Assembly (NCBI RefSeq): GCF_900187975.1
Contig: NZ_FZPC01000008.1
Location: 51,930-115,929 of the forward strand
Length of the DNA: 64,000 bases
Reading direction: 5' to 3'
Origin: Pseudomonas delhiensis
Lineage (GTDB): Bacteria > Pseudomonadota > Gammaproteobacteria > Pseudomonadales > Pseudomonadaceae
Position 1 is the stretch's first letter; every line of letters starts with the position of its first letter. Below are positions 28,126-38,660 of this stretch, in pieces. The notes beneath the pieces are model-generated. The model saw only the letters and a program-made list of their open reading frames with translations, did no database searches and was not told where the DNA came from. The position numbers and the translations under genes were made by a program.

Positions 28126-28132
28126 AAGCCTG

Positions 28133-28714
28133 ATGGAATCCCTGTTCGTCCCTATCCTGGTGGTTGCCCTCGCCGAAATCGGCGACAAGACGCAACTGCT
28201 GGCGCTCGTCCTCGCCGCCCGCTTCCGCAAGCCCTGGCCGATCATCGCCGGCATCGTCGCCGCCACCCTGGTCAACCACTTCGCCGCCGGCGCCGTGGGC
28301 AAATGGGTCTCCACCTTCTTCTCCGAAGCCGCCCTGAGCTGGCTGCTGGCCGCCTCCTTCCTGGCCGTGGCGGCCTGGACCCTGGTGCCGGACAAGCTGG
28401 ACGACGACGAAGAGGGCGGCCTGAAGAGGTTCGGCCCCTTCCTCACCACGCTGATCGCCTTCTTCCTCGCCGAGATGGGCGACAAGACCCAGGTGGCCAC
28501 CGTGATGCTGGCCGCGCAGTACCCGCACTTCTGGCTGGTGGTGCTGGGCACCACCATCGGCATGCTGCTGGCCAACGTGCCGGTGGTGCTGGCCGGCAAC
28601 TTCGCCGCCGAACGCCTGCCGCTGGCGCTGATCCGCCGCCTGGCCGCCTGCGCCTTCGCCGTGCTGGGCCTGGCCGCGGCCTGGCACGCCGCCAAGCTGT
28701 CAGGGCTGTTCTGA
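28133..28714 (+). CDS. TMEM165/GDT1 (UPF0016) family manganese exporter
   Basis: A 193-residue membrane protein with six helices in two inverted halves, each carrying the family's E-x-G-D-K-(T/S) motif: LAEIGDKTQLLALVLAARF at the N-terminus and LAEMGDKTQVATVMLAAQY in the middle. The acidic residues bind the cation. Bacterial members (MneA) export manganese. The riboswitch directly in front supports Mn2+ as substrate. Start ATG at 28133, seven bases after AGGA. Confidence 0.9.
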   Translation: MESLFVPILVVALAEIGDKTQLLALVLAARFRKPWPIIAGIVAATLVNHFAAGAVGKWVSTFFSEAALSWLLAASFLAVAAWTLVPDKLDDDEEGGLKRFGPFLTTLIAFFLAEMGDKTQVATVMLAAQYPHFWLVVLGTTIGMLLANVPVVLAGNFAAERLPLALIRRLAACAFAVLGLAAAWHAAKLSGLF

Positions 28715-28799
28715 CAGCCGCTTCGGCGTGGCGGCCAATGCCGCCGCCACGCCCCTAACCTACAGTGAGAGCAGTAGGCCCTAGCTGAAGGAAGCAGCC

Positions 28800-29243
28800 A
28801 TGACTGACAAGGACCTGAAACGCCTCGCCCGCCAGCACATCGACCTGAGCTGGAACAAGGGCCGCCTCGCCCTGGCCACCCAGCTGCACAGCCCGGACTT
28901 CCTCTACAAGAGCAGCTTCTCCGCCCAGCCCCTGGACAGCGCCGGCTACCGGCAGTTGATCGAGGGCATCCGCGCGTCCATGGACGACCTGGAGGTGGTG
29001 GTCGAGGAATGCATCGGCGAGGGCCACAAGGTGTTCACCTGGAGCACCCTGGTCGGCACCATCGGCCGCCCCGCCTTCGGCTACCCGGCCAGCGACAAGG
29101 TGGTCAGCATCCCCGGCATGGCCCTGTGGGTATTCAACCGCCACGGCAAGCTGCAGGAGCTGTGCACCCTGATCGACATGGAAAGCTTCCGCAGCCAGAT
29201 GGGCCTGCAGAACCGCCCGCTGGCGGAGCAGGCGTTGCCCTGA
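28800..29243 (+). CDS. SnoaL-like / NTF2-fold protein
   Basis: A 147-residue soluble protein with the SnoaL-like pattern: an N-terminal helix (DLKRLARQHIDLSWNKGR), a LHSPDFLYK strand, the IEGIRASMDDLEVVVEECIGEGHKVF pair, TWSTLVGTIGRPAFG and VSIPGMALWVFNRHGKLQEL. Such folds act as small cyclases, hydrolases or binding proteins. No catalytic assignment is possible here. It is a single gene followed by the repeat array. Confidence 0.7.
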   Translation: MTDKDLKRLARQHIDLSWNKGRLALATQLHSPDFLYKSSFSAQPLDSAGYRQLIEGIRASMDDLEVVVEECIGEGHKVFTWSTLVGTIGRPAFGYPASDKVVSIPGMALWVFNRHGKLQELCTLIDMESFRSQMGLQNRPLAEQALP

Positions 29244-29260
29244 GGCAGCGCCCTTCTCTT

Positions 29261-29760
29261 GTAGGAGCGGACCTTGTCCACGATAGCCGGACGTATCGGC
29301 GCGTTTCGCGGATAGGATCCGTGCCTACCCCCCCACCCACGCCATTCCAATGTAGGAGCGCGCCCTGCGCGCGAATCGCGGGCAGGGCCCGCTCCTACAG
29401 TTTGCGGTAAGGCACGGAGTCTCCCCGTAGGAGCGGACCTTGTCCGCGATAGCCGGACGTATCGGCGCGTTTCGCGGATAGGATCCGCTCCTACGCCGCC
29501 CCACCCACGCCATTCCAATGTAGGAGCGCGCCCTGCGCGCGAATCGCGGGCAGGGCCCGCTCCTACAGTTTGCGGTAAGGCACGGAGTCTCCCCGTAGGA
29601 GCGGACCTTGTCCACGATAGCCGGACGTATCGGCGCGTTTCGCGGATAGGATCCGTGCCTACACCCCCCACCCACGCCATTCCAATGTAGGAGCGCGCCC
29701 TGCGCGCGAATCGCGGGCAAGGCCCGCTCCTACAGTTTGCGGTAAGGCACGGCATTTCCC
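29261..29760. repeat. Tandem array of three ~167-bp composite REP units
   Basis: Three near-identical units begin at 29261, 29427 and 29595. Each joins a ~70-base element (GTAGGAGCGGACCTTGTCC... with TATCGGCGCG and GGATAGGATCC) to a 50-base palindrome (TGTAGGAGCGCGCCCTGCGC ... CCGCTCCTACA) and a spacer GTTTGCGGTAAGGCACGG. Units differ by single bases (for example CTTGTCCACG versus CTTGTCCGCG). The same elements occur at 12157-12420. It fills the 550-bp gap between two convergent genes. Confidence 0.92.
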
Positions 29761-29795
29761 GTGCGGACATGGCGCAGTCGGCAAGACTGTTGCGC

Positions 29796-30779
29796 CTACA
29801 GGTACCCGTTGGCGTGGAACCAGTCGATGGCGCGGTGCAGGGTGTCTTCCAGCGGCACGTGGCTTTCGAAGCCGATTTCCTCGCGGGCCTTGCGGCCGTC
29901 GAGGAATTGCCCGCCGGCCATCACCTCGATGGCGGTGTCGTCCAGCAGCGGCAGCTTGCCGGTCAGGCGATAGCGCCAGCGGCCCAGGGTGGCCAGCGCG
30001 CGGGCGCGGTGCAGCGGCATCGGCTGCGGCGCCGGGCGGCCCAGCAGGCGGGCGATGGTGGCGGTGAGCTCGGCCATCTCCACGTTGTGCCCGGTGAGCA
30101 GGTAGCGTTCGCCGATGCGCCCGCGCTCCAGGGTCATCAGCAGGCCGCGCCCCGCCTCGCCGGCGTCGATCACGTTGCGCCGGCCCGGCACGTAGTGGGA
30201 CATCTCGCCGCGGCCGATGGCGGTGATCAGGCGCCCGGTGGTCGGCCCCATGTCCAGCTCGCCGAGCACCATGCCGGGAATCCCGATCACCACCGGCAGG
30301 CCGCCGCGGGCCTGTTCGCGGGCCTGTTCGTCCAGCGCCCACTTGCACATCACGTAGGCACTCTTGCCGGTGGGCAGGCTCTCGTAGAACAGCCCCTCGT
30401 GGCCGGGCAGCCCCTGAGGGTGCATGGGCATGGCGAAGGCCGAGCCGACGTAGAGGATGCGCGGCACCTTGTTGTGCTGGCAGGCCGCGTAGAAGTGGTT
30501 GGTCTGGTCCAGGGCGCTGGCCACCTCCTCCTGCCAGCGGCGCGGCCGCTGCGGGTAGTAGCCGGCGCTGAAGATCACCGCGTCCAGCCCGCTCAGGGCG
30601 CGCTCCAGCCCCTTGTAGTCGAACAGTTCGGCGACCCGGCATTCCGGCTCCAGGTAGGCCAGGCGCTGGATCTGCGAGGACGGACGGTGGATCAGCACCA
30701 GTTGGTGGCCGGCGGCCTTGATGGCGCGCGCGGCATGATGGCCGAGGAGCCCGGTGGCTCCGAGTACTGCGATTTTCAC
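29796..30779 (-). CDS. NAD(P)-dependent epimerase/dehydratase family protein (atypical SDR)
   Basis: A 327-residue extended SDR. MKIAVLGATGLLGHHAARAI is the dinucleotide-binding start, and LYVGSAFAMP precedes a SAYVMCKWALDEQA segment in which the YxxxK pair sits. The C-terminal half is substrate-specific (VIGIPGMVLGELDMGPTTG, RNVIDAGEAGRGLL). Similar proteins act on nucleotide-sugars or dihydroflavonol-like compounds; no substrate is assigned. Convergent with the SnoaL-like gene across the repeat array. Confidence 0.82.
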   Translation of the reverse strand: MKIAVLGATGLLGHHAARAIKAAGHQLVLIHRPSSQIQRLAYLEPECRVAELFDYKGLERALSGLDAVIFSAGYYPQRPRRWQEEVASALDQTNHFYAACQHNKVPRILYVGSAFAMPMHPQGLPGHEGLFYESLPTGKSAYVMCKWALDEQAREQARGGLPVVIGIPGMVLGELDMGPTTGRLITAIGRGEMSHYVPGRRNVIDAGEAGRGLLMTLERGRIGERYLLTGHNVEMAELTATIARLLGRPAPQPMPLHRARALATLGRWRYRLTGKLPLLDDTAIEVMAGGQFLDGRKAREEIGFESHVPLEDTLHRAIDWFHANGYL

Positions 30780-30858
30780 TGGCGCTCCCTGGTGATGGTC
30801 GAACCGGCCCGCGACCGGGCCGCCTGCAACGGATCGGGCAGGCCGATCCTCCCGCGCT

Positions 30859-31677
30859 TCACTTGCCGGCCTTGGCCTGCTCGTACAGCGGCATCACCTT
30901 GGGAATCGCGGCCTGCAGGTTAGCCATGCGGGTGGCGTCCGCCGGGTGGGTGCTGAGCAGCTCCGGCGGCTTCTCGCCGCCGGCCTGGCCCATCTTCTCC
31001 CACAGGGTCAGCGCGGCATTGGGGTTATAGCCGCCACGGGCCGCCAGCTCCAGGCCGATGAGGTCGGCCTCGTTCTCGTTCTGCCGGCTGTTGGGCAGGG
31101 TCATCAGGTACTCGACGCCGGTATTGGCCAGTTGCAGGCTGTCCTGGCCCAGGCCCGCCAGCCCCCCCAGCTGGGTAGCCATCTGCACGCCATAGGCCTT
31201 GGACATCGCCTCGCGGCCATGCTCGCGCAGGGCGTGGGCGATCTCGTGGCCCATCACCGCGGCGATCTCGTCGTCGGTGAGCTTCAGCTGGTCGATCAGG
31301 CCGCTGTAGAAGATGATCTTGCCGCCGGGGCCGCAGTTGGCGTTGAGCTCGTCGCTCTTGATCACGTTGACCTGCCAGTCCCAGCCCGGGGCGTCCTGGC
31401 GGAACGCGCCGGTCTGCGGGATCAGCCGCGCGGCGATGGCCTTGACGCGCTTGGCGTCGCTGCTGTCGTTATCCAGCTTGCCCGCGGAAGTCGCGTCGGT
31501 GAGGGTCTTCTGGTACGACTGCGAGTACATCTGGTCGACCTGCTGGCTCGACAGCATGCTGAACATGTACTGCTTGCGCTCGACGCCGACGGCGCCGCCG
31601 CTGGTGGTGTTCACCTGTTGGCAGCCGGCCAGCAGCAGGGCCGCGGCCAGGCCGGCGAAACGGAATACGCTGGACAT
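30859..31677 (-). CDS. M48-family periplasmic metalloprotease lipoprotein
   Basis: A 272-residue lipoprotein (FAGLAAALLLAGC lipobox) of the LoiP/YggG-like M48 group. It has the zinc motif AVMGHEIAHALREHGREAMSK, the third-ligand region NENEADLIGLELAARGGYNP and a C-terminal LLSTHPADATRMANLQ. It probably degrades or helps fold outer-membrane proteins. The start at 31677, after CAGGAGAGCATC, fits the signal peptide. The in-frame ATG further up (31749) would hide it. Confidence 0.9.
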   Translation of the reverse strand: MSSVFRFAGLAAALLLAGCQQVNTTSGGAVGVERKQYMFSMLSSQQVDQMYSQSYQKTLTDATSAGKLDNDSSDAKRVKAIAARLIPQTGAFRQDAPGWDWQVNVIKSDELNANCGPGGKIIFYSGLIDQLKLTDDEIAAVMGHEIAHALREHGREAMSKAYGVQMATQLGGLAGLGQDSLQLANTGVEYLMTLPNSRQNENEADLIGLELAARGGYNPNAALTLWEKMGQAGGEKPPELLSTHPADATRMANLQAAIPKVMPLYEQAKAGK

Positions 31678-31870
31678 GATGCTCTCCTGAAGCATTGCAT
31701 TCTCCCTTGGACAGCGCGCAATGGTAGGCCGCCCCCCGATGGCCGGCAACCGCTGTGCGAGGGAGACGACACAAGGGCGTTACAACCCATTACAAGGCAT
31801 TTCCTAAGGAAACGCTGAAGTCCTGCCGATACAGCGGAACAGGCTGTCCCTGGTACGCGGGTATTTCGTC

Positions 31871-34012
31871 ATGAAGTTCAAGTCGATCCAGTTTTCCGTG
31901 GTGGCGCTGGCGGGGGCCAGCGTGCTGGCTGTGGTGGCGGCGCTGGTGCTGTATGCCCTGTTCGCCGGCGGGCGCACCCAGACGCTGGTGCAGGAACGCA
32001 CCCAGGCGCTGCTGGAGAAGGTCATCAACGAACGCCTGGTGGCCCTGGCGCGCGCCCAGGCCAGCCAGATCCAGCGCGAACTGGAATACCCGCTGACGGT
32101 GGTCAAGGGCCTGGCCCAGGCCAACATGCTGATGGACGGCAAGGACGCCGAAGGCAAGCCGCTGCTGGGCATCAGCCGTGGCGAGATGTCCAACCTGCTG
32201 CGCCAGACGGTGCAGCAGAACCCCAAGCTGCTGGACGCCTTCGCCGGCTGGGAACCCGGCGCCTTCGCCGGCCCCGACAGCCTCTACGCCGGGCAGACCG
32301 GCGCCGGCTACGACGCCAGCGGGCGCTTCATGCCCTGGTGGTACCGCAAGGCCGACGGCAGCCTCACCGTGGAAGCCATGGGCGACACCCTGGAAAGCCA
32401 GAAGGTGCTGCCCACCGGCGTGCGCGAGGGCGAGTACTACCTGTGCCCGAAGGAACGCCACAAGCCCTGCGTGATCGACCCGGCGCCCTATGAGATGGGC
32501 GGCAGGATGGTGCTGATGTCGTCGTTCAACGCGCCCATCCTGGTCGACGGCCAGTTCCGCGGCGCGGTGGGCGCCGACCTGTCCCTGGACTTCATCCAGG
32601 ACCTGCTCAAGGCCGCCGACGCCACCCTCTACGACGGCGCCGGCGAGCTGGCGCTGATATCCGCCAACGGCCGCCTGGTGGCCTACACCAAGGACGCCGG
32701 CAAGCTCGGCGAACCGGCCGACAAGGTACTCGACGCCTCCCAGGCCGCCAGCCTCGGCAAGCTGCAGGGCGAGCAGCCGCTGTACCAGCAGGACGAAGCC
32801 CGCGATACCATCGCCGTGTTCCTGCCCTTCGCCATCGGCGACACCGGCACGCGCTGGACGCTGATGCTGGAAATCCCGCGGCAGGCCGTGTTCGGCGAAC
32901 TCAAGCAACTGCAGGGCGCGCTCAAGGCGCAGAGCGATTCCGACACCCTGGGCATGACCCTGGTCGGCCTGCTCATCGCCGCCGGCGGCCTGCTGGTGAT
33001 CTGGCTGGTGGGCCACGGCATCGCCCGCCCGCTGCGCCAACTGGTGGGCATGCTCGACGACATCGCCCAGGGCGAAGGCGACCTCACCCGCCGCCTCGCC
33101 AGCGAGCGCGCCGACGAACTGGGCGCCATCGCCCGCGGCTTCAACACCTTCCTCGGCAAGCTGCAGGGCATGATCGGCCAGGTGGTGACCTCGGTGCAGC
33201 ACGTCAGCGACTCCTCCGAGCACACCGCGGACATCGCCATCCGCACCAACCAGGGCGTGCAGAAGCAGCTGGCGGAGATCGAGCTGGTGGCCACCGCCGT
33301 CCACGAGATGACCGCCACCGCCCAGGACGTGGCGCGCAACGCCACCCACGCGGCGGAAGCGGCCAGCCACGCCGACCAGGCCGCGCACCAGGGCAGGCAG
33401 ATCGTCGAAAGCAGCTCCGCGGCCATCCAGGCCCTGGCCACCGAGATCGGCCGCGCGGTCGGCGTGGTGCAGTCGCTGGCCCGCGACAGCGAGAACATCA
33501 ACGCCATCCTGGTGGCCATCCGCGGCATCGCCGAGCAGACCAACCTGCTGGCGCTCAACGCCGCCATCGAGGCGGCGCGGGCTGGCGAGCAGGGCCGCGG
33601 CTTCGCCGTGGTGGCCGACGAGGTGCGCAACCTGGCGCAGAAGACCCAGCAGGCCACCCAGGAAATCCAGACGATGATCCAGCAACTGCAGAACGGCACC
33701 CGCGAAGTGGTGCAGGTGATGCAGCAGAGCCAGGAGAAGACCGACGACAGCGTGCGCCACGCCCACGAGGCCGCCCAGGCGCTGGAGTCGATCACCCAGG
33801 CGGTATCGGTGATCAACGACATGAACACCCAGATCGCCAGCGCCGCCGAGGAACAGAGCGCGGTGGCCGAGGACATCAACCGCAACGTCGCCAACATCGG
33901 CCTGGTCGCCAACCAGGTGGCCGGCGGCGCCGACGAGGCCTCCCAGGCCAGCGCCGAGCTGACCAGGCTGGCCGAGCAGCAGCGGCGGCTGGTGAATCAG
34001 TTCAAGGTCTAG
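31871..34012 (+). CDS. Methyl-accepting chemotaxis protein with dCache sensor
   Basis: A 713-residue chemoreceptor. TM1 ([22 protein letters not shown]), a periplasmic ~300-residue double-Cache domain containing [26 protein letters not shown] and [15 protein letters not shown]2 ([20 protein letters not shown]), HAMP ([20 protein letters not shown]) and a long signalling domain with the hairpin tip [20 protein letters not shown]. It ends without a CheR-binding pentapeptide. It likely senses a small molecule such as an amino or organic acid, and the ligand is not inferable. It stands alone, without chemotaxis partners nearby. Confidence 0.93.
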   Translation: MKFKSIQFSVVALAGASVLAVVAALVLYALFAGGRTQTLVQERTQALLEKVINERLVALARAQASQIQRELEYPLTVVKGLAQANMLMDGKDAEGKPLLGISRGEMSNLLRQTVQQNPKLLDAFAGWEPGAFAGPDSLYAGQTGAGYDASGRFMPWWYRKADGSLTVEAMGDTLESQKVLPTGVREGEYYLCPKERHKPCVIDPAPYEMGGRMVLMSSFNAPILVDGQFRGAVGADLSLDFIQDLLKAADATLYDGAGELALISANGRLVAYTKDAGKLGEPADKVLDASQAASLGKLQGEQPLYQQDEARDTIAVFLPFAIGDTGTRWTLMLEIPRQAVFGELKQLQGALKAQSDSDTLGMTLVGLLIAAGGLLVIWLVGHGIARPLRQLVGMLDDIAQGEGDLTRRLASERADELGAIARGFNTFLGKLQGMIGQVVTSVQHVSDSSEHTADIAIRTNQGVQKQLAEIELVATAVHEMTATAQDVARNATHAAEAASHADQAAHQGRQIVESSSAAIQALATEIGRAVGVVQSLARDSENINAILVAIRGIAEQTNLLALNAAIEAARAGEQGRGFAVVADEVRNLAQKTQQATQEIQTMIQQLQNGTREVVQVMQQSQEKTDDSVRHAHEAAQALESITQAVSVINDMNTQIASAAEEQSAVAEDINRNVANIGLVANQVAGGADEASQASAELTRLAEQQRRLVNQFKV

Positions 34013-34027
34013 AGCCCCTCACGCCAA

Positions 34028-34370
34028 CCCTCTCCCGCAAGCGGGAGAGGGGGCTGTCCCGAGTGGCCTGGAGGCCAGGCATCGTCCTCACACCACGCAC
34101 GCGCTAACGGCATGCGCGTAGGGCGCATAACGCCTACGGCGTTATCCGCCATTTTCGCCGGGCACCGGCATTCCGGGCCAACGGCGGATAACCGCGAACG
34201 GTTATTCGCCCTACGAACCAGGTGCCGGGCCCAAGAACCCCTCTCCCGCAAGCGGGAGAGGGGCTGTCCCGAGTGGCCTGGAAGCCAGGCATCGTCCTCA
34301 CACCACGCACGCGCTAACGGCATGCGCGTAGGGCGCATAACGCCTACGGCGTTATCCGCCGTTTTTTGCC
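34028..34370. repeat. Two long direct repeats between the chemoreceptor gene and hemH
   Basis: Copies at about 34028-34160 and 34239-34370 share ~132 bases with few changes: a CTCTCCCGCAAGCGGGAGAG hairpin, GTCCCGAGTGGCCTGGA.GCC, CATCGTCCTCACACCACGCA and CGCATAACGCCTACGGCGTT. The ~78-base centre holds a related GGCGGATAACCGCGAACGG motif. The second copy ends exactly at the hemH stop codon. No gene is seen in this 358-bp gap. Confidence 0.85.
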
Positions 34371-35396
34371 TCACAACGGCTCCGGCAGCCGCTCGCACAA
34401 CCGCGCCAGCGCCAGCGCCCAGGCCTGCTGGTCGTTCAGGCAGGGGATCAGCACCAGCTCCTCGCCGCCGGCGGCGATGAACTGTTCGCGGCCGCGCTGG
34501 CCGATTTCCTCCAGGGTCTCGATGCAGTCGGCGACGAAGGCCGGGCACATCACCAGCAGGCGCTTCACGCCCTGCTTCGCCAGGACCTCCAGCTGCGCAT
34601 CGGTGTAGGGGCCGATCCACTTGGCGCGGCCCAGGCGCGACTGGAACGACACCGACCAGCGGCCCTTCTCCAGGCCCGCGTTCTCGGCGAACAGCTCCGC
34701 GGTGCGCAGGCACTGGCTGCGGTAGCACAGCGCCAGGACTTCCGGGCGCACGTGGCGGCTGTCGGCGGCGTCGAGGTCATGGTTGCGGTCGCCCACCAGC
34801 TTGCGGATGTGCCGCTCGGGCAGGCCGTGGAAGCTCAGCAGCAGGTGGTCGTAGGGCTGCTCCAGGTAGGGCTGCACGCTGGTCAGCAGCGCCTGCTGGT
34901 ATTCCGGCTCGGCATAGAACGGCGGCAACACCAGCAGGTGCATGCCGTGCAGGCCGAGCTGGCGGATCAGCCGGCGGGTCTCCTCGATGACGGTGGTGGT
35001 GGTGCTGTCGGCGAACTGCGGGTACAGCGGCGCCAGGGTCACCCGGCGCACGCCCTGCTCGTAGAGGTCCAGCAGGGCGTTCTCGATGGACGGCTGGCCG
35101 TAGCGCATGGCCAGCGCCACCGGGCCGTGCGGCCAGTACTTGCGCATGACCTGCTGCAGGCGGCGGCTGATCACCACCAGCGGCGAGCCCTGGTCCCACC
35201 AGATGGAGGCATAGGCATGCGCCGACTCCTCCGGGCGCTTGCGCAGGATCAGCGACACCAGCAGGCGCCGCGCCGGCCAGGGCAGGTCGACGACGTACGG
35301 GTCCATGAGGAACTGGTCCAGGTAGCGGCGCACATCGGCCACCTCCGTCGAGGCCGGCGAGCCCAGGTTGACCAGCAGCAGGGCGTTGAGGGTCAT
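34371..35396 (-). CDS. hemH: Ferrochelatase
   Basis: A 341-residue protein of normal length with [11 protein letters not shown] at the N-terminus, [13 protein letters not shown], the conserved [18 protein letters not shown]-like segment with the metal-binding His, [16 protein letters not shown] and [17 protein letters not shown] with the catalytic Glu. It inserts Fe2+ into protoporphyrin IX, the last heme step, and so removes a strong photosensitiser. That may explain its long-standing neighbourhood with light-response genes. It lies 9 bp after the TIGR01777 gene, same operon. Confidence 0.95.
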   Translation of the reverse strand: MTLNALLLVNLGSPASTEVADVRRYLDQFLMDPYVVDLPWPARRLLVSLILRKRPEESAHAYASIWWDQGSPLVVISRRLQQVMRKYWPHGPVALAMRYGQPSIENALLDLYEQGVRRVTLAPLYPQFADSTTTTVIEETRRLIRQLGLHGMHLLVLPPFYAEPEYQQALLTSVQPYLEQPYDHLLLSFHGLPERHIRKLVGDRNHDLDAADSRHVRPEVLALCYRSQCLRTAELFAENAGLEKGRWSVSFQSRLGRAKWIGPYTDAQLEVLAKQGVKRLLVMCPAFVADCIETLEEIGQRGREQFIAAGGEELVLIPCLNDQQAWALALARLCERLPEPL

Positions 35397-35405
35397 GCAG
35401 CATCC

Positions 35406-36332
35406 TTAGTGACGGTGGGCGGCGGCCGCCGGGCGATGCGCGAGGACATCGGCGAGGGCGGCCGGCAGATCGTTGTAGCGGAACACGAAGCCGGCTTCCA
35501 GCAGGCGCCGGGGCTCCACGCGCTGGCCGCCGAGCAACAGCAGCGACAGCTCGCCGAGCAGGGTGCGCAGGGCGAAGGCCGGCACGCCCAGCAGGGTCGG
35601 GCGGTGCAGGGCCTGCCCCAGCGCCCGGGTGAAATCGCGGTTGCGCACCGGCTGCGGCGCGCAGGCATTATACGGACCGCTGGCATCGCTTCGCTGCAAG
35701 AGAAAATCGATCAGGCCGATCATGTCCTCGATGTGCACCCAGGACATCCATTGCCGGCCGTTGCCCAGTTGGCCGCCCAGGCCGAAGCGGAAGGCCGGCA
35801 GCAGGCGGGCGAGGAAGCCCCCCTCCGGCGCCAGCACCAGCCCGGTGCGCAGGCGCACCACGCGGATGCCGAGGCCCTCGGCCTGCAGGGCGATCTGCTC
35901 CCAGGCCAGGCACAGCTCGCTGGCGAAATCCTCGCCGGCCGCCGCGCTGCCCTCGTCCAGCGGCCGCTCGCCGGCATCGCCGTACCAGCCCACCGCCGAG
36001 CCGCTGATCAGCACCGACGGCCGCTGCTTGCGCCCCTCCAGCCACTCCACCAGGCGCTCGCTGAGGCGTACCCTGCTGTCCCACAGCAGCGCCTTGCGCC
36101 TTGCCGTCCAGGGCCGCTCGGCGATGGGCTCGCCGGCCAGGTTGACCACCGCGTCGACCGGCTCGTCGCCCACCGCCTCGAAGCTGGAAACGCCCCGCAC
36201 CTCGCTGCCGCAGAGGTCGGCGACGCGCTCCGGGCGGCGGCTCAGCACCGTCAGCCGATGGCCGGCGGCGCTCCAGTGGCGGCACAGGCGGCGGCCGATC
36301 AGGCCGGTACCGCCGGTAATGAAGATGTGCAT
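35406..36332 (-). CDS. TIGR01777-family SDR (YfcH-like)
   Basis: A 308-residue SDR starting MHIFITGGTGLIGRRLCRHW. It has the family pattern VDAVVNLAGEPIAERPWTARRK, LISGSAVGWYGDAGERPLDE and a C-terminal DUF1731-like tail (VPAFALRTLLGELSLLLLGGQRV). YfcH/TIGR01777 proteins bind NADP and have no settled reaction. It is first gene of an operon with hemH. It starts 267 bp from the divergent renalase gene, and their shared promoter region contains a PplR-type operator. Confidence 0.88.
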   Translation of the reverse strand: MHIFITGGTGLIGRRLCRHWSAAGHRLTVLSRRPERVADLCGSEVRGVSSFEAVGDEPVDAVVNLAGEPIAERPWTARRKALLWDSRVRLSERLVEWLEGRKQRPSVLISGSAVGWYGDAGERPLDEGSAAAGEDFASELCLAWEQIALQAEGLGIRVVRLRTGLVLAPEGGFLARLLPAFRFGLGGQLGNGRQWMSWVHIEDMIGLIDFLLQRSDASGPYNACAPQPVRNRDFTRALGQALHRPTLLGVPAFALRTLLGELSLLLLGGQRVEPRRLLEAGFVFRYNDLPAALADVLAHRPAAAAHRH

Positions 36333-36527
36333 CTGAACCTCCTTGCGCTGAACTCCCACACCTACCATCAGTCTGGACGAGGGAACGGCGCTTGCATTGC
36401 CGCACCCGTCCGAGTGTGGCGAACGTCTACGCTGTAAATGCCGGAACCGATACGCGACGTCCCCGAAGGAATGGCCACGAAGCGTGGACGGAATTCCGCC
36501 CGACCGTTCGAACGGCGACCGAACAAC

Positions 36528-36573
36528 TATACAAATAAAACCGATTGTACAAGGTTGTTCGACTCGCTAACCT
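36528..36573 (+). promoter_or_regulatory. PplR/LitR-type direct-repeat operator and promoter of the renalase gene
   Basis: TATACA (36528-36533), 12 bases, TGTACA (36546-36551) matches the T(G/A)TACA-N12-TGTA(C/T)A consensus that I recall for P. putida PplR1 light-inducible promoters. The downstream box overlaps TTGTAC (36545-36550), which with 17-bp spacing to TAACCT (36568-36573) makes a plausible promoter toward the renalase gene. The regulator encoded at 38650-39600 is the obvious candidate to bind it. Confidence 0.75.
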
Positions 36574-36575
36574 GA

Positions 36576-37583
<1,008 letters not shown>

Positions 37584-37614
37584 GCCCGACGGCGCCCGCC
37601 AGGGCGCCGCACCC

Positions 37615-37690
37615 TGTACAAGCAATTTGCCGCTGTACAACTCCCGGCCTATGCTGAAAAATAGTTGTACACGTGAAGCCTACTTGTACA
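37615..37690 (+). promoter_or_regulatory. Two tandem TGTACA direct-repeat operators before rudS
   Basis: Four TGTACA boxes start at 37615, 37634, 37666 and 37685, forming two pairs with 19-bp periods (13-base spacers, one more than the renalase site). A promoter TTTGCC (37626-37631) - 18 bp - TATGCT (37650-37655) has the second box inside its spacer, as in MerR-type promoters. The last box ends 10 bp before the rudS ATG. This is probably where the rudS-pplR-phrB operon is regulated, including by its own product. Confidence 0.75.
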
Positions 37691-37700
37691 GGGCCAGACC

Positions 37701-38660
37701 ATGTCCACTTCCCCTCCCCGGCCCAGGCTCGGCATCAGCGCCTGCCTGCTCGGCGCGAACGTCCGCTACGACGGCGGGCACAAGGCTTCGCGCCTGTGCC
37801 TGGAGGACCTTGCCCGGCATTTCGATTTCGTCCCGCTGTGCCCGGAAGTCGCCATCGGCCTGGGCGTGCCGCGCCCGACCCTGCGCCTGGTCGGCGAAGC
37901 CGCCCGGCCGCGCGCCGTGGACAGCCGCGATGCGACCCTGGACCACAGTGCGGCATTGCGTCGCCATGGCGCGGAGCAGGCCGGCCAGTTGGACGAACTG
38001 GGCGGCTTCATCTTCATGCAGAAGTCCCCCTCCTGCGGCCTGCACCGCGTCAAGCTCTACCCCGACGACGGCCAGCCGCCCCTGGCGATTGCCCGCGGCC
38101 TGTTCGCCGAAGCCTTCTGCGCCGCCCGCCCCGAGCTGCCGGTGGAAGAGGAAGGCCGCCTGCACGATCCCCGCCTGCGCGAGAACTTCGTCACCCGCGT
38201 CTACGCCCATCTCGACTGGCTCGCCCTGTGCCGCGCCGGGCTGACGCACAAGGCGATCCTCGATTTCCACTCGCGCTACAAGTACCAGCTGCTCGCCCAC
38301 CACCCGCGCCTGTACGCCGAGCTGGGCCGCCATCTGGCGGATATCGGCCGGCACCCGGCGGAGCATTTCGGCCCGCTGTACTACCGCACCTTCAGCCAGG
38401 CGCTGGGCCACTGCGCCAGCCGCGGCAGCCACAGCAACGTGCTGCAGCACCTGGCCGGCTACCTCAAGCGCGCCCTGGCGGCGGACGACCGCGCCGAACT
38501 GCAGCGGCTGATCGAGCAGTACCGCCACGGCGACGTGCCGCTGGTGGAGCCCCTGGCGCTGCTCAAGCACCACTTCCGCCGCCACCCGCACCCCTACATC
38601 GCCCGCCAGGCGTACCTGCAACCCCACCCCGAGTCCCTGGGTCTACGCAATGCCATCTGA
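37701..38660 (+). CDS. rudS: RudS: tRNA 4-thiouridine desulfidase (DUF523-DUF1722 fusion)
   Basis: A 319-residue two-domain protein. The N-terminal TudS/DUF523 domain (to about residue 150) has the three conserved cysteines expected to hold a [4Fe-4S] cluster: ISACLLG (Cys15), PLCPEV (Cys47), KSPSCG (Cys112). The C-terminal DUF1722 half (about 185-310) has HKAILDFHSRYKYQLLAH and RTFSQALGHCASRGSHSNV. RudS enzymes remove sulfur from s4U in tRNA, and DUF1722 helps bind tRNA. Since s4U8 crosslinks under UVA, erasing it relieves near-UV growth delay. First gene of an operon with the regulator and photolyase. The next gene overlaps by 11 bp. Confidence 0.88.
   Translation: MSTSPPRPRLGISACLLGANVRYDGGHKASRLCLEDLARHFDFVPLCPEVAIGLGVPRPTLRLVGEAARPRAVDSRDATLDHSAALRRHGAEQAGQLDELGGFIFMQKSPSCGLHRVKLYPDDGQPPLAIARGLFAEAFCAARPELPVEEEGRLHDPRLRENFVTRVYAHLDWLALCRAGLTHKAILDFHSRYKYQLLAHHPRLYAELGRHLADIGRHPAEHFGPLYYRTFSQALGHCASRGSHSNVLQHLAGYLKRALAADDRAELQRLIEQYRHGDVPLVEPLALLKHHFRRHPHPYIARQAYLQPHPESLGLRNAI

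Noticed and set aside
29261-29760. CRISPR-like array
   Set aside because: The repeated unit is ~167 bp, the intervening parts are also repeated rather than unique, and no cas gene is near. It is a tandem REP array.
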